Translations under genes and position numbers: made by a program
The notes under the pieces: generated by a model
Database searches by the model: none
The model's input: only the letters and a program-made list of their open reading frames with translations
What the model was told of the DNA's origin: nothing
In this document: piece by piece, positions 8,418-18,155 of the stretch
How positions within the stretch are numbered: the first letter of the stretch is position 1
Layout of the letters: each line of letters starts with the position of its first letter
Assembly (NCBI GenBank): GCA_017525805.1
Contig: JAFXSH010000060.1
Coordinates: forward strand, 4,683-68,682
Source of the DNA: Clostridia bacterium
GTDB taxonomy: Bacteria; Bacillota_A; Clostridia; Christensenellales; Aristaeellaceae
Direction: 5' to 3'
Length of the DNA stretch: 64,000 bases

Positions 8418-9710
8418 ATGACGATAAAAAAAACGCCGGTGGCGCAGTATTCCCTGCTCTACCTGATGTATATCATCCCTGGAAGCTGCTTATTCGCCAA
8501 GTTTTTAACGGGGACTGTGAAATACTACGCGCTGCTGGCTCTGTATGGCTGGCTGATCGTCAAGAAAAAAAAATACCGGTCGGGTTATGCCCTCCGATTT
8601 GTGATTCTGTTCACGGTGTCCATGGTTTTTACGCGGATTTACACCGGCGGCGGCGCGGGCGTCGCGTCCCTGTTCAAATTCCTGGTGTGCGTGCTGAGCA
8701 CGCAAATCGCCATTTACTGCGACAAGGAGCATTTTCTTACCCGATGGATCAACCTGGCCACCCTGTTCGCCGCCATCAGCATCGTAATGTGGGCCGCCTT
8801 TTACGCGATGCCGAGTCTGGTGAACATCTATCCCGGCGCGCGCTTTAAAACCCTGGAATATCAGCCCGGCGACGTGGTGAGATACCAATACGCGAAAGGG
8901 ATGCTCATCTACAGCTTTCTGGAGGTCCACCCCACGCGGAACTGCGGCCTGTTTACCGAACCGGGGGTGCATCAGATCGTTTTGAACATGACGCTCTACG
9001 TTCTGCTGTTCTGGCAGGACAAGCTGACTTTCAAGAACCCTAAGCTGTACCGGCGGTACGTGACCATTATCCTGGTGGCCCTGGTGACCTGCCAATCTAC
9101 CACCGGGTATTTAGGCACCATCATGATCCTGACGGTTTTCTTTTTCGGCAGCAGGGTGGAAAAGAAATTCAGGGGCATCAAAGGGTTCATGGTAGGCGCT
9201 GTGGCGCTGGGCATGGTGGTGCTGCTGGGCGATTACGCCTCCCGAGGAAAGGACAGCATCCTGTATTCCCAATTCATTTACAAGCTGTTCGGCGAGGACG
9301 GCGGCGGATTGGACGTTTCCAGCGGTACCGGACAGTACAGGACGGGCACCGCGATGGTCTGCTTTGAGATTATGATGGACCACCCACTGGGAATCGGCTT
9401 TGACCGGTTTAATCTGATGAAGGCCAACTACGGGAGCGGCTTGGTAGCGGCAAGCATCATGCAGTTTCCCGCCGTGTTCGGCATCCCTCCCTGGATTATC
9501 CTGCTTGCGCTGATTTTCCTGCCGGTCATCCTCCGGCAGAAGCCGCATATCGCGGCCCTTTACATCATCCTTTTTGTCAACACCACGCTCGCGCAGACAG
9601 ACCTGATTTACCCGGCGTTTTTCATGATTCCCATGTACCTGGTCGGCGTTCCCAGAAAACGAAAGGAAGAGGAACTCTATGGACAAAACGCTCATCCTGT
9701 TTACAGGTAA
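8418..9710 (+). CDS. Wzy-like polysaccharide polymerase (multi-pass membrane protein)
   Basis: The ATG at 8418 has GGGAGGG at 8407-8413. The 430-residue protein is very hydrophobic, with about 10-12 membrane segments and a large loop in the C-terminal half containing GTGQYRTG and DHPLGIGFDRF. That pattern matches the O-antigen ligase/Wzy superfamily, where such a loop (H-P-x-G-x-G) carries the catalytic site. It would polymerise lipid-linked repeat units at the outer membrane face. Sequence conservation in this family is low, so the call rests on topology, the HPLGIGF motif and the flanking glycosyltransferase and flippase genes. Its last 32 nt overlap the next gene. Confidence 0.75.
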   Translation: MTIKKTPVAQYSLLYLMYIIPGSCLFAKFLTGTVKYYALLALYGWLIVKKKKYRSGYALRFVILFTVSMVFTRIYTGGGAGVASLFKFLVCVLSTQIAIYCDKEHFLTRWINLATLFAAISIVMWAAFYAMPSLVNIYPGARFKTLEYQPGDVVRYQYAKGMLIYSFLEVHPTRNCGLFTEPGVHQIVLNMTLYVLLFWQDKLTFKNPKLYRRYVTIILVALVTCQSTTGYLGTIMILTVFFFGSRVEKKFRGIKGFMVGAVALGMVVLLGDYASRGKDSILYSQFIYKLFGEDGGGLDVSSGTGQYRTGTAMVCFEIMMDHPLGIGFDRFNLMKANYGSGLVAASIMQFPAVFGIPPWIILLALIFLPVILRQKPHIAALYIILFVNTTLAQTDLIYPAFFMIPMYLVGVPRKRKEEELYGQNAHPVYR

Positions 9711-10608
9711 TAATTTCTACTATTTTGACCGCATTCATTCGCCCGAGCTGACCATTGAGGGAATGTTTTGGGACCACGCGGAGCAGAAGAAACCTCTCCT
9801 GAAATTTCTGCGAAAGAAAGGTTCCTCGTGGACGCGCCTGTTTTACCAGGATTGGTATAAGCACCTGAATGAATATCAGAGAATCATCGTTTTCGACGTG
9901 CTGTATATATTCGATGTGCGGCTGTTGGAAAACATTGCCCGAAAAGCGCCGAATGCCAAACGATATTTTTATTCCTGGAACGTGGTCAAAAACGAGGCCC
10001 GTTTCATGTCCACCAAAAAAGCGGCCCAGGATGCGGGATTTCAGTATTATTCCTACGACAGGGGAGACTGCGAAAAGTACGGGCTGCGCTTCAACACGAT
10101 CATGTATGACCGGACGCTGACCCTGGAACCGGCGGTCCCGAAATACGATACACTGTTTTTAGGCTTTTTGAAGGATCGGAAGGACGATTTGCTTTCGCTG
10201 TACGAAATGCTGGCATCCGCCGGCCTCAAGCCCAATTTTGTGACCGTGGACTTGAAGCAGAAGCACGAAAACCTTCCTTTCACCTTCCGGAGTGATTATA
10301 TATCCTACTACGATTACCTGAAAATGGTCAGCGACAGCCGCTCTATCCTGGATATCGCCCAACAGGGGCAGGACGGATATTCCATGCGGGTGATGGAAGC
10401 GATTTTCTTCAACAAAAAGCTGATCACCACCAACGCGGCCGTCAGGCAGTCCATTTTCTACGATGAAAACAACATTCTGATCATCGAATTTGGCGCGACC
10501 ACCGCCGAAGAACTCCGGACCTTTTTTGAAAAGCCTTTCAAGCCCTACGATGAATCGGTTCGCCAGTATTACTCCATCGAAGCCTGGGCCGACAGATTCA
10601 GCGATTGA
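9679..10608 (+). CDS. Putative glycosyltransferase-like protein
   Basis: The ATG at 9679 follows AAGAGGAAC and lies inside the 3' end of the polymerase gene, indicating coupling. The 309-residue soluble protein ends with the segment GQDGYSMRVMEAIFFNKKLIT, which recurs in lipopolysaccharide core or capsule glycosyltransferase-like proteins: a Glu in a helix after a Gly-rich turn, like the E-x7-E donor site of GT-B enzymes. The N-terminal half is not a clear match to a family I can name. A transferase role follows mainly from context. Confidence 0.55.
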   Translation: MDKTLILFTGNNFYYFDRIHSPELTIEGMFWDHAEQKKPLLKFLRKKGSSWTRLFYQDWYKHLNEYQRIIVFDVLYIFDVRLLENIARKAPNAKRYFYSWNVVKNEARFMSTKKAAQDAGFQYYSYDRGDCEKYGLRFNTIMYDRTLTLEPAVPKYDTLFLGFLKDRKDDLLSLYEMLASAGLKPNFVTVDLKQKHENLPFTFRSDYISYYDYLKMVSDSRSILDIAQQGQDGYSMRVMEAIFFNKKLITTNAAVRQSIFYDENNILIIEFGATTAEELRTFFEKPFKPYDESVRQYYSIEAWADRFSD

Positions 10609-10663
10609 TTTTCCGGGCCGCGATCAGGCGTTTGGATAGAAAAGAATGGACAGGGGTTGCGCA

Positions 10664-12136
10664 ATGAGTAAGATTCTGGATAAGATAAAAAAAATTCCCG
10701 TCGGCTTCAAAGCTGCTGGCGTTTACACGGTGGCCACCGTTTTTTCCAAAGGATTGTCCGTCATCACCGTGCCGATTTTTACGCGGCTTATGTCCACTTC
10801 GGAAATCGGTGTGGTGAATATCTACAATTCTATGTATTCCATGCTCAGTGTGGTGGTTACGCTTTCGCTGACTTCCGGGGGCTATACCGCCGCGCTGAAG
10901 CATTTCAACGGCGAGCGGGATCAATACCAGTCCTCCGTCCTGTCCTTAACGTCCCTGATGGCCCTGCTGACTGCCGCCATTTATATGATCCGTCCTGCTA
11001 TGTGGGATGAACTGATGGGGCTGCCCAGACCGCTTTCGATTCTGCTGCTCGTCGGCTTTTTCTTCATGCCTGCCTTTGATTTCTGGCTGGCCAGGCAGCG
11101 CTTTGAGTATAAATACAAGATGGCGGCGGGCCTGACCACGATCAATACCATCCTGGCTTCCGGGGCCGCAGTGATCGCCGTGCTGTACATGGACGCCCAC
11201 GGATTGGAAAATGTGGCCGTGGGGCGGCTGTACGCCTCCAAAACCATTTCCTTTACCCTCGCCGGGATCCTGTGGGTGAGCCTGATTCTGCGCGGGAAAA
11301 CATTTTATAACAAGGAATACTGGAAATACTCGCTGCAATTGAGCATCCCCCTGATCGGCTATGCCCTGGCCAACCAGGTGCTGAGCGTGTCCGACCGCAG
11401 GATGATCCAATATATGGTGGACAACAGCGCGGTGGGTATTTACAGCACGCTGTATACGGTCAGCTCCATTTCCCTGATGGTGTGGGGCGCTATCAACGCT
11501 TCCTTTATTCCCTACCTGTACGAAAACATCGAATCGAAAAACAGCGGCGTCAAAAAATATTCCCTGATGCTGATGGGTACCTACGCCATCGTGGCCGTGA
11601 TGCTGACCTTCGTCGCGCCTGAAATCGTTCGGGTGCTGGCGACGGAAGAATACTATGAGGCCATTTATATCATGCCGCCGATCGCGGGCGGCGTGTTCCT
11701 GACCTGCGTTTCCAATATGTATTCCAATGTTCTGATCTATTATAAAAAAACGCCTTATATCATGTATTCGGCGATCACGGGCGCAGTGGTCAACGTGGTG
11801 CTGAATTTTATCTTCATTTCCCGATATGGATACATGGCGGCTGCATACACCACCCTGGTGGCGTATATCGTTTTAGCGCTGATGCAGGGGTGGGGCGCCA
11901 GGAAAGTATGCAGACAGAAACGGGGAGAGGATTACGAGGTTTACAATGACAAGGCAGTCTTTGCCATGGCCGGCCTGACCATCGGGCTGTGCCTCTGCGG
12001 ACTGCTCCTGTACCAGCATACGGTCCTGCGGTATAGCGTGATCGCCGTTGGATGCGTCCTGGGCGCTGCCTTCGGATATAAAACGTGGAAGATGAAGAAA
12101 GCCACAAAGCGGGAAAAGGAACAGCCGAAGGAATAA
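10664..12136 (+). CDS. Wzx-like flippase (MOP/polysaccharide transporter family)
   Basis: Two in-frame ATGs exist (10646 and 10664); only the second has a ribosome site, CAGGGG at spacing 7, giving 490 residues. About 12-14 membrane segments are visible, with the family's N-terminal GVYTVATVFSKGLSVITVPIFTR. Wzx proteins move undecaprenyl-linked repeat units across the membrane. The tail is short and Lys/Glu-rich. It lies between the glycosyltransferases and the acyltransferase, as expected in a Wzx/Wzy locus. Confidence 0.85.
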   Translation: MSKILDKIKKIPVGFKAAGVYTVATVFSKGLSVITVPIFTRLMSTSEIGVVNIYNSMYSMLSVVVTLSLTSGGYTAALKHFNGERDQYQSSVLSLTSLMALLTAAIYMIRPAMWDELMGLPRPLSILLLVGFFFMPAFDFWLARQRFEYKYKMAAGLTTINTILASGAAVIAVLYMDAHGLENVAVGRLYASKTISFTLAGILWVSLILRGKTFYNKEYWKYSLQLSIPLIGYALANQVLSVSDRRMIQYMVDNSAVGIYSTLYTVSSISLMVWGAINASFIPYLYENIESKNSGVKKYSLMLMGTYAIVAVMLTFVAPEIVRVLATEEYYEAIYIMPPIAGGVFLTCVSNMYSNVLIYYKKTPYIMYSAITGAVVNVVLNFIFISRYGYMAAAYTTLVAYIVLALMQGWGARKVCRQKRGEDYEVYNDKAVFAMAGLTIGLCLCGLLLYQHTVLRYSVIAVGCVLGAAFGYKTWKMKKATKREKEQPKE

Positions 12137-12192
12137 GCCGCGGCGATACTGCTTAGCGTATCACATCGTTTGATTTTCACACGGAGGACAAA

Positions 12193-13251
12193 ATGGGGAA
12201 GCAGTTTCTTGACCAGTCCGTCAGTCAGCCAACCGGCGGCAAGCGTATTGCGTGGATCGATTTCGTCCGCGGGCTGATCATCATTCTGATGGTCTTCGGC
12301 CACAATATTCAGTACGGGTCAGGGGACACGATGCTGGCGAACAAGCTATTCCTGAATAACAAGGTGTTTCAGTTCATCTATTCATTCCATATGCCGTGCC
12401 TGATGATCCTATCAGGATACCTGTTTGAACATACGGTAACAAAGCAAGGTTTTTGGCGCAACAGGTTCAGGACGATCATCATTCCGACGCTGTGCTGGTC
12501 GGTCATACCGGTTGCTGGGCTTGTTGCCGGTCATGTTCTTTCCCACACGTTTTCACTGCACTCCTTCATTGACGCTTTCGCAACGCTTCTTGCCTATTAT
12601 TGGTTTCTGTGGGCCCTTTTATTCTGCTCGGCCATTGTCTGGCTTGTCCACACCATGCTGAAGGACAGTATTCTTTGCTACTGCCTGATTGGCGTCATCC
12701 TGATGTTCGTTCCCTTGAAGTATAATTTGTATCAGTGGATTTATATGTATCCTTACTTCGTGCTGGGTTATCTGTACAAGAAAAAACCGTTTAAAAAATG
12801 GAAGAATTGGAACAGGCACCTTATTACAGTATCGCTCATTGGCGCTTTCGCCCTGCTTTTCGCTTTTTATCATTCCGATTTCTTTATCTACACGACGGGC
12901 ATCACTGTGCGCAGCATGAGACAACTGTTTATAGACCTGTACCGTTACATCATCGGCTTTGCCGGATCAGTCATGATCATTTGGCTGGTGTATCAGCTCT
13001 ATCCATATATCGAATCAAAAGCGCCCGCCGTTTCAAAAACCGTCGTATATTGCGGGCGGGTATCCCTGACGATTTACATTGTTGACGTTTTATTAAACAG
13101 TTATGTATTGCCACAGATTACAAAAGGCTTTACGCTCAATTACGGGATCACGATCATCGAAACATTGGCCGTTCTGCTGTTCTGCACGGCGGTTGATTGG
13201 GGCATCAGGAGATTTCCCGTTACGCGAAGGATACTCTTGGGAAGCAGATAA
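12193..13251 (+). CDS. Acyltransferase family 3 membrane protein
   Basis: ATG at 12193 follows CGGAGGACAAA. The 352-residue protein has about 10 membrane segments and starts, after a short tail, with RIAWIDFVRGLIIILMVFGHN; the RG pair and the GH after it are typical of Acyl_transf_3/OafA-type enzymes, with the conserved His in the first membrane helix. Such proteins O-acetylate surface glycans across the membrane. The gene looks somewhat richer in A/T than its neighbours, which may mean a separate origin. The glycan site is unknown. Confidence 0.8.
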   Translation: MGKQFLDQSVSQPTGGKRIAWIDFVRGLIIILMVFGHNIQYGSGDTMLANKLFLNNKVFQFIYSFHMPCLMILSGYLFEHTVTKQGFWRNRFRTIIIPTLCWSVIPVAGLVAGHVLSHTFSLHSFIDAFATLLAYYWFLWALLFCSAIVWLVHTMLKDSILCYCLIGVILMFVPLKYNLYQWIYMYPYFVLGYLYKKKPFKKWKNWNRHLITVSLIGAFALLFAFYHSDFFIYTTGITVRSMRQLFIDLYRYIIGFAGSVMIIWLVYQLYPYIESKAPAVSKTVVYCGRVSLTIYIVDVLLNSYVLPQITKGFTLNYGITIIETLAVLLFCTAVDWGIRRFPVTRRILLGSR

Positions 13252-13370
13252 AAGCCGCTCCGCACGAAAAAAGACCGGGCAGTTCAGCGGCTGCGAAAGC
13301 TTTCGGAGGGATGAAAACAAAAAGGCTTAGCCAGACGGCGGCCAAGAACAATTATAGGGAGGGAAACAGG

Positions 13371-14534
13371 ATGAAAAAGCTGTTGGTCACAGGGGGCTCC
13401 GGATTTATCGGCGCGGAGATCGTCAACCAGCTGTACGCGCGCGGGGATTGGGAGATCACGGTTCTTGACGCTATGACAGAGCAAATCCACGGGAAGAACT
13501 GGGAAAAATCCTATCTTTATCAGAAAATTGAAGGGAAATGCCGCTTTCTCAAAGCGTCCGTGACGGACATCGACGCCATGCGGGAAGCGGTGGAAGGCCA
13601 GGAGTACGTCATTCACCTGGCGGCGGAAACGGGCACCGGGCAGTCCATGTACCAGATCAACCAGTACAATGAAACCAACATCATGGGCACCTCCAATCTG
13701 CTCCAGGCTATTTCCCTGCTGGGAAAACAGAACACTGTGAAGAAAATCGTTTTATCCTCCTCCCGTTCCGTTTACGGGGAAGGGAAATACGAGTGTCCCC
13801 ACTGCGGCGTCATTTATCCCAAGGGACGGGCCAAAGAAAAAATGCTGGCCGGAGACTTTAATTTCTACTGCCCCGCCTGCGGCGGGAAGCTGAAGCTGCT
13901 GTCCACCACGGAGGACAGCCTGGTACAGCCTATGTCCCTGTACGCCTTTACCAAGTACGCCCAGGAAAAAATGCTGGAAACCATGTGCCCGGCGATGGGC
14001 GTGGATTATACCATTTTCCGGTATCAGAACGTGTACGGCGTAGGGCAGAGCCTGAAAAACCCCTATACGGGCATTTTGTCCATTTTCTCCACGCTGATGC
14101 TGGAAAACAAACCCATCAATATTTTTGAAGACGGTCTGGAGAGCCGCGATTTCGTCAACGTAAAAGACGTGGCGGCCTGCACGATTTCCTGCCTGGAGAA
14201 ACCAGAATCCAACGGCAGGATCATCAACGTGGGCAGCGGAATCAACACCAGCGTGATCGAAATCGCCGAAACGCTGAAAAAAAATTATGGAAGTAAAAGC
14301 GACGTCAAAGTGACGGGGGATTTCCGCATCGGCGATATCGCGCATAACAAAGCGGATATTACCCTGGCCAGGGAACTTTTAGGGTTCGCGCCCACGGTGC
14401 CGCTGCAGGAGGGCTTGGCCGCTTTCTGCCAGTGGGTCATGGGGCAGGATAAAGACGCCAGCGGGTATCAGCATTCCCTTTCCGAAATGGAAAAAGCCGG
14501 GATGTTCGTCCGAAAGACCGGTTCATCCAAATGA
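13371..14534 (+). CDS. SDR-family nucleotide-sugar epimerase with a zinc-ribbon insertion
   Basis: The frame is open from 13197, but ATG 13371 has AGGGAGGG at spacing about 8 and begins with the Rossmann motif GGSGFIG, giving 387 residues. The catalytic Tyr191-x3-Lys195 pair (SLYAFTK) is present. Between the SSSRSVYGEG strand and this pair lies an insertion with Cys142-x2-Cys145 and Cys167-x2-Cys170, a four-Cys zinc knuckle. From memory, epimerases with this insertion include dTDP-L-rhamnose 4-epimerases that make dTDP-6-deoxy-L-talose. The rmlABDC genes start 0.8 kb downstream, so that activity is plausible, but a UDP-sugar 4-epimerase is not excluded. Confidence 0.7.
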   Translation: MKKLLVTGGSGFIGAEIVNQLYARGDWEITVLDAMTEQIHGKNWEKSYLYQKIEGKCRFLKASVTDIDAMREAVEGQEYVIHLAAETGTGQSMYQINQYNETNIMGTSNLLQAISLLGKQNTVKKIVLSSSRSVYGEGKYECPHCGVIYPKGRAKEKMLAGDFNFYCPACGGKLKLLSTTEDSLVQPMSLYAFTKYAQEKMLETMCPAMGVDYTIFRYQNVYGVGQSLKNPYTGILSIFSTLMLENKPINIFEDGLESRDFVNVKDVAACTISCLEKPESNGRIINVGSGINTSVIEIAETLKKNYGSKSDVKVTGDFRIGDIAHNKADITLARELLGFAPTVPLQEGLAAFCQWVMGQDKDASGYQHSLSEMEKAGMFVRKTGSSK

Positions 14535-14567
14535 AACGCGCGAATCAAATCGTAGGGGGATTTATCA

Positions 14568-15260
14568 ATGAATGCTTCTATGAGTAATGAAAGCATAATG
14601 GAATATGTGCTCATCGGCATGCTGCTGGTTTTCGGCTTTTTCTGCCTGTACCGGATGCTTTCAAAGCGGACCGAAAAAATACAGGTACGCCAGGTCGCGA
14701 CGGTGATCCTTTTTGTGGTTTACGTCGTCATTTCAGCTGTGATGATCGTCGTTTTCAATCAGCTTGGCAGTGCGCGAATGACGCTGCTGATGCTGCTGAT
14801 TTTAATGTCCATGGTGGGCTTCTGCATCCTGTTTTACGGTTTTTTAAAGAATTCTCATGAAATCAAAAAACTTCCCACGCTGCTCTTTGTCCTGTACATC
14901 GCGGCGGTGGCCTACGCCACCATCTTTTCCCGCGAGGAAGGTTCAAAAACGGACATCCTGCTGGAATTTGAATCCATCACGCAGGCGATCAAGGAGCAGT
15001 CCTTCGAGCCCATGGAGCATTTGCTGATGAACATCGTCTTATTTGTTCCGATCGGCTTTTTGTTCGTGGCGATTTATCCTGAAAAGCTAAACAAAATCAG
15101 CCTCGTTATTCCCCTGGGACTGATGCTGACCGTATTGATCGAAACCGTGCAGATGATCCTGCAAATGGGCCAATGCGATTTGGAAGACCTGGTGGCCAAC
15201 GCGCTGGGTGCGTTGGTGGGTCTGATCGCTTACCGGCAATACAAGAAGATACATTTATAA
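14568..15260 (+). CDS. VanZ-like membrane protein
   Basis: The start follows GGGGGA at about 14551. The 230-residue protein has about 6 membrane segments and the VanZ signature: [17 protein letters not shown], then [10 protein letters not shown], then [16 protein letters not shown] with the conserved Asp-Leu-x-Asn turn. VanZ-family proteins take part in envelope processes such as low-level teicoplanin resistance; their chemistry is not settled. In this locus it sits between the epimerase and rmlA and is probably co-transcribed. A second VanZ-like protein lies at 21,000. Confidence 0.8.
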   Translation: MNASMSNESIMEYVLIGMLLVFGFFCLYRMLSKRTEKIQVRQVATVILFVVYVVISAVMIVVFNQLGSARMTLLMLLILMSMVGFCILFYGFLKNSHEIKKLPTLLFVLYIAAVAYATIFSREEGSKTDILLEFESITQAIKEQSFEPMEHLLMNIVLFVPIGFLFVAIYPEKLNKISLVIPLGLMLTVLIETVQMILQMGQCDLEDLVANALGALVGLIAYRQYKKIHL

Positions 15261-15313
15261 AGCGCAAAAGGAAACAACACATGTTCTCCGCGGGCAGGAA
15301 AGGACGGATTGAT

Positions 15314-16201
15314 ATGAAAGGCATCATCCTGGCTGGCGGCGCGGGCACGCGCCTGTATCCCCTCACCATGGTCACCTCCAAGCAGCTTTTGCCAGTGTAC
15401 GATAAACCCATGATTTACTATCCGCTCTCCACCCTCATGCTGGCGGGCATTCAGGATATCCTGATCATCTCCACCCCGGAGGACACCCCCCGCTTCGAGC
15501 AATTGCTGGGCGGAGGAAAGCAATTCGGCGTAAAGCTGCAATACAAAGTACAGCCCAGTCCCGACGGGCTTGCCCAGGCGTTTTTGTTAGGGGAAGAATT
15601 CATCGGCGGCGACGCCTGCGCCATGGTGCTGGGCGACAATATCTTCTACGGCAACGGCTTTGGCCGCATTCTGCGCGCCGCCGTTGAAAACGCGGAAAAG
15701 AACGCCCGGGCTACGGTGTTTGGCTACTATGTGAATGATCCGGAGCGCTTCGGCGTGGTCGCCTTCGATGAAAACGGCAGGGCCACCAGCATCGAGGAAA
15801 AGCCCAAGGAGCCCAAGAGCAATTACGCTGTGACGGGGCTGTATTTCTATCCCAAGGGCGTGTCCGCCAAGGCCCACGCGGTGAAGCCCTCCGCCCGGGG
15901 CGAACTGGAAATCACCACGCTGAATGAAATGTATCTGAATCAAGGGCTGCTGGATGTGCAATTGCTGGGCCGCGGCTTTGCCTGGCTGGATACCGGCACC
16001 ATGGACAGCTTAGTGGACGCGGCTGATTTCGTGAAGACCATCGAACAGCGGCAGGGCATCCGCATTTCCGCTCCCGAAGAAATTGCTTATATGAACGGCT
16101 GGATCACCAAAGAAGAACTCACTGCCACCGCAAACCGCTACGGCAAGAGCCCCTATGGAGCGCATCTCAAGGCCGTGGCGGAAGGAAAAATACGCTATTG
16201 A
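15314..16201 (+). CDS. rmlA: Glucose-1-phosphate thymidylyltransferase
   Basis: ATG 15314 follows AGGAAAGGA at spacing 8; the open frame upstream is not used. The 295-residue protein has the nucleotidyltransferase signature [11 protein letters not shown], then [24 protein letters not shown] and EEKPKEPKS. It makes dTDP-glucose from dTTP and glucose-1-phosphate, the first step to dTDP-L-rhamnose. It heads a tight cluster in the order rmlA-rmlB-rmlD-rmlC, separated from rmlB by 14 nt. Confidence 0.97.
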   Translation: MKGIILAGGAGTRLYPLTMVTSKQLLPVYDKPMIYYPLSTLMLAGIQDILIISTPEDTPRFEQLLGGGKQFGVKLQYKVQPSPDGLAQAFLLGEEFIGGDACAMVLGDNIFYGNGFGRILRAAVENAEKNARATVFGYYVNDPERFGVVAFDENGRATSIEEKPKEPKSNYAVTGLYFYPKGVSAKAHAVKPSARGELEITTLNEMYLNQGLLDVQLLGRGFAWLDTGTMDSLVDAADFVKTIEQRQGIRISAPEEIAYMNGWITKEELTATANRYGKSPYGAHLKAVAEGKIRY

Positions 16202-16215
16202 GCAGGAGGGCGCTT

Positions 16216-17253
16216 ATGCAAAAGACCGTCATCGTCACCGGCGGAGCCGGATTCATCGGCAGCAATTTTATTTTCCATATGCTGGATCACTATCCCGATT
16301 ACCGCGTCATCTGCCTGGACAAGCTGACCTACGCGGGCAACCTGTCTACCCTCAAAAGCGTGATGGACAAGCCCCATTTCCGCTTTGTGAAGCTGGATAT
16401 CTGCGACCGCGAGGGCGTGTACCGGCTGTTTGAAGAGGAAAAGCCGGACATCGTGGTGAACTTCGCCGCCGAAAGCCATGTGGACCGCTCCATCGAAAAC
16501 CCCGGCGTGTTCCTGGAGACCAACATCATGGGCACCGCCGTGCTGATGGACGCCTGCCGGAAGTACGGCATTGAGCGGTACCATCAGGTGAGCACCGATG
16601 AAGTGTACGGCGATCTGCCGCTGGACCGGCCTGACCTGTTCTTCACGGAGGAAACGCCCATTCACACCTCCAGCCCTTATTCCTCCTCCAAGGCAGGGGC
16701 TGATTTGCTGGTGATGGCTTATCACCGCACCTTTGGCCTGCCCGTGACCATTTCCCGCTGCTCCAACAACTATGGCCCCTATCATTTCCCCGAAAAGCTG
16801 ATCCCCCTCATGATCGCCAACTGCCTGAACGACAAGCCCCTTCCCGTGTACGGCGAAGGGCTGAACGTAAGGGACTGGCTGTATGTGGAGGATCACTGCC
16901 GGGCCATCGACCTGATCATCCACAAGGGCCGGGTGGGCGAAGTGTATAACGTGGGCGGCCACAACGAAATGCGGAACATCGACATCGTGAAGATGATCTG
17001 CAAAGAGCTGGGCAAGCCCGAATCCCTGATCACCTACGTCACCGACCGCAAGGGCCACGATATGCGCTACGCCATCGACCCCACCAAGATCCACAATGAG
17101 CTGGGCTGGCTGCCGGAAACCAAATTCGCCGACGGCATCAAGAAAACCATCCAGTGGTATTTGGACAACCGGGATTGGTGGGAAGAAATCATTTCCGGCG
17201 AATATCAGCACTACTATGAAAACATGTATGGAGGGAGGGAGACGCTGAAATGA
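16216..17253 (+). CDS. rmlB: dTDP-glucose 4,6-dehydratase
   Basis: ATG 16216 has GGAGGG at spacing 5. The 345-residue SDR protein begins with GGAGFIGSNF and has AAESHVDRSI, STDEVYGDL with the dehydratase Asp-Glu pair, and Tyr-x3-Lys in SPYSSSKAG. It converts dTDP-glucose to dTDP-4-keto-6-deoxyglucose, step two of rhamnose synthesis. The stop overlaps the rmlD start (ATGA), so the two are translationally coupled. Confidence 0.97.
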   Translation: MQKTVIVTGGAGFIGSNFIFHMLDHYPDYRVICLDKLTYAGNLSTLKSVMDKPHFRFVKLDICDREGVYRLFEEEKPDIVVNFAAESHVDRSIENPGVFLETNIMGTAVLMDACRKYGIERYHQVSTDEVYGDLPLDRPDLFFTEETPIHTSSPYSSSKAGADLLVMAYHRTFGLPVTISRCSNNYGPYHFPEKLIPLMIANCLNDKPLPVYGEGLNVRDWLYVEDHCRAIDLIIHKGRVGEVYNVGGHNEMRNIDIVKMICKELGKPESLITYVTDRKGHDMRYAIDPTKIHNELGWLPETKFADGIKKTIQWYLDNRDWWEEIISGEYQHYYENMYGGRETLK

Positions 17254-18155
17254 TGAACATTCTTGTAACGGGCGTTGGCGGCCAGCTGGGCTACGACGTG
17301 GTGAAGGAATTGCTTTCGCGCGGCCACAGCCCCGTGGGCTCCGATGTGCTGCCCGCCCTGCCCTTTGACTTAGGCGCGCCTTATGTGCCCCTGGATATTA
17401 CCGACCGGGAAGCGGTTCAAAAAACCATCGCCGGCCTTCGTCCGGACGCGGTGATCCATTGCGCCGCATGGACGGCGGTGGACGCGGCGGAGGATTTGGA
17501 AAATCAGGAAAAGGTGTTTTTGATCAACGGGGCAGGCACCCGGTATATTGCCGAGGCGTGCAAGGCCATCGGCGCGAAAATGCTCTATATCAGCACGGAT
17601 TATGTGTTCGACGGGCAGGGAGACGCGCCCTGGCAGGCGGACGATCACCGCTACGCGCCGCTGAACGTGTATGGGAAAAGCAAGCTGGAAGGGGAATTGG
17701 CGGTAGCGGAAACGCTCAAGGAATTCTTTATCGTGCGCATCGCCTGGGTATTCGGCCTGAATGGAAAGAATTTTATTAAAACCATGCTGAACGTGGGGAA
17801 AAAGTACGATACCGTCCGGGTGGTGAATGACCAGATCGGCACTCCCACTTATACCAAAGACCTGGCCCGGCTGCTTTCGGATATGATCGAAACGGACAAG
17901 TACGGCTATTACCACGCCACCAACGAGGGCGGCTATATCAGCTGGTACGATTTTACCAGGGAGATTTACCGCCAGGCGGGGATGAACACTGCCGTGCTGC
18001 CCGTCACCACGGCGGAATACGGCCTTTCCAAGGCGGCCCGGCCTTTCAACAGCCGCCTGGATAAAAGCAAGCTGACCGAAAACGGCTTTGCGCCTCTGCC
18101 GGATTGGCGGGACGCGCTGGGACGCTATTTGCGTGAGATAGGAGAGATTGAATAA
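17250..18155 (+). CDS. rmlD: dTDP-4-dehydrorhamnose reductase
   Basis: The start at 17250 overlaps the rmlB stop by 4 nt; a second ATG at 17253 is also possible. The 301-residue protein has the NADPH-binding GVGGQLGYDV, then CAAWTAVDAAE, ISTDYVFDG and the catalytic Tyr-x3-Lys in NVYGKSKLEGE. It carries out the last reduction to dTDP-L-rhamnose in the cytoplasm. It comes before rmlC in this cluster. Confidence 0.96.
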   Translation: MMNILVTGVGGQLGYDVVKELLSRGHSPVGSDVLPALPFDLGAPYVPLDITDREAVQKTIAGLRPDAVIHCAAWTAVDAAEDLENQEKVFLINGAGTRYIAEACKAIGAKMLYISTDYVFDGQGDAPWQADDHRYAPLNVYGKSKLEGELAVAETLKEFFIVRIAWVFGLNGKNFIKTMLNVGKKYDTVRVVNDQIGTPTYTKDLARLLSDMIETDKYGYYHATNEGGYISWYDFTREIYRQAGMNTAVLPVTTAEYGLSKAARPFNSRLDKSKLTENGFAPLPDWRDALGRYLREIGEIE

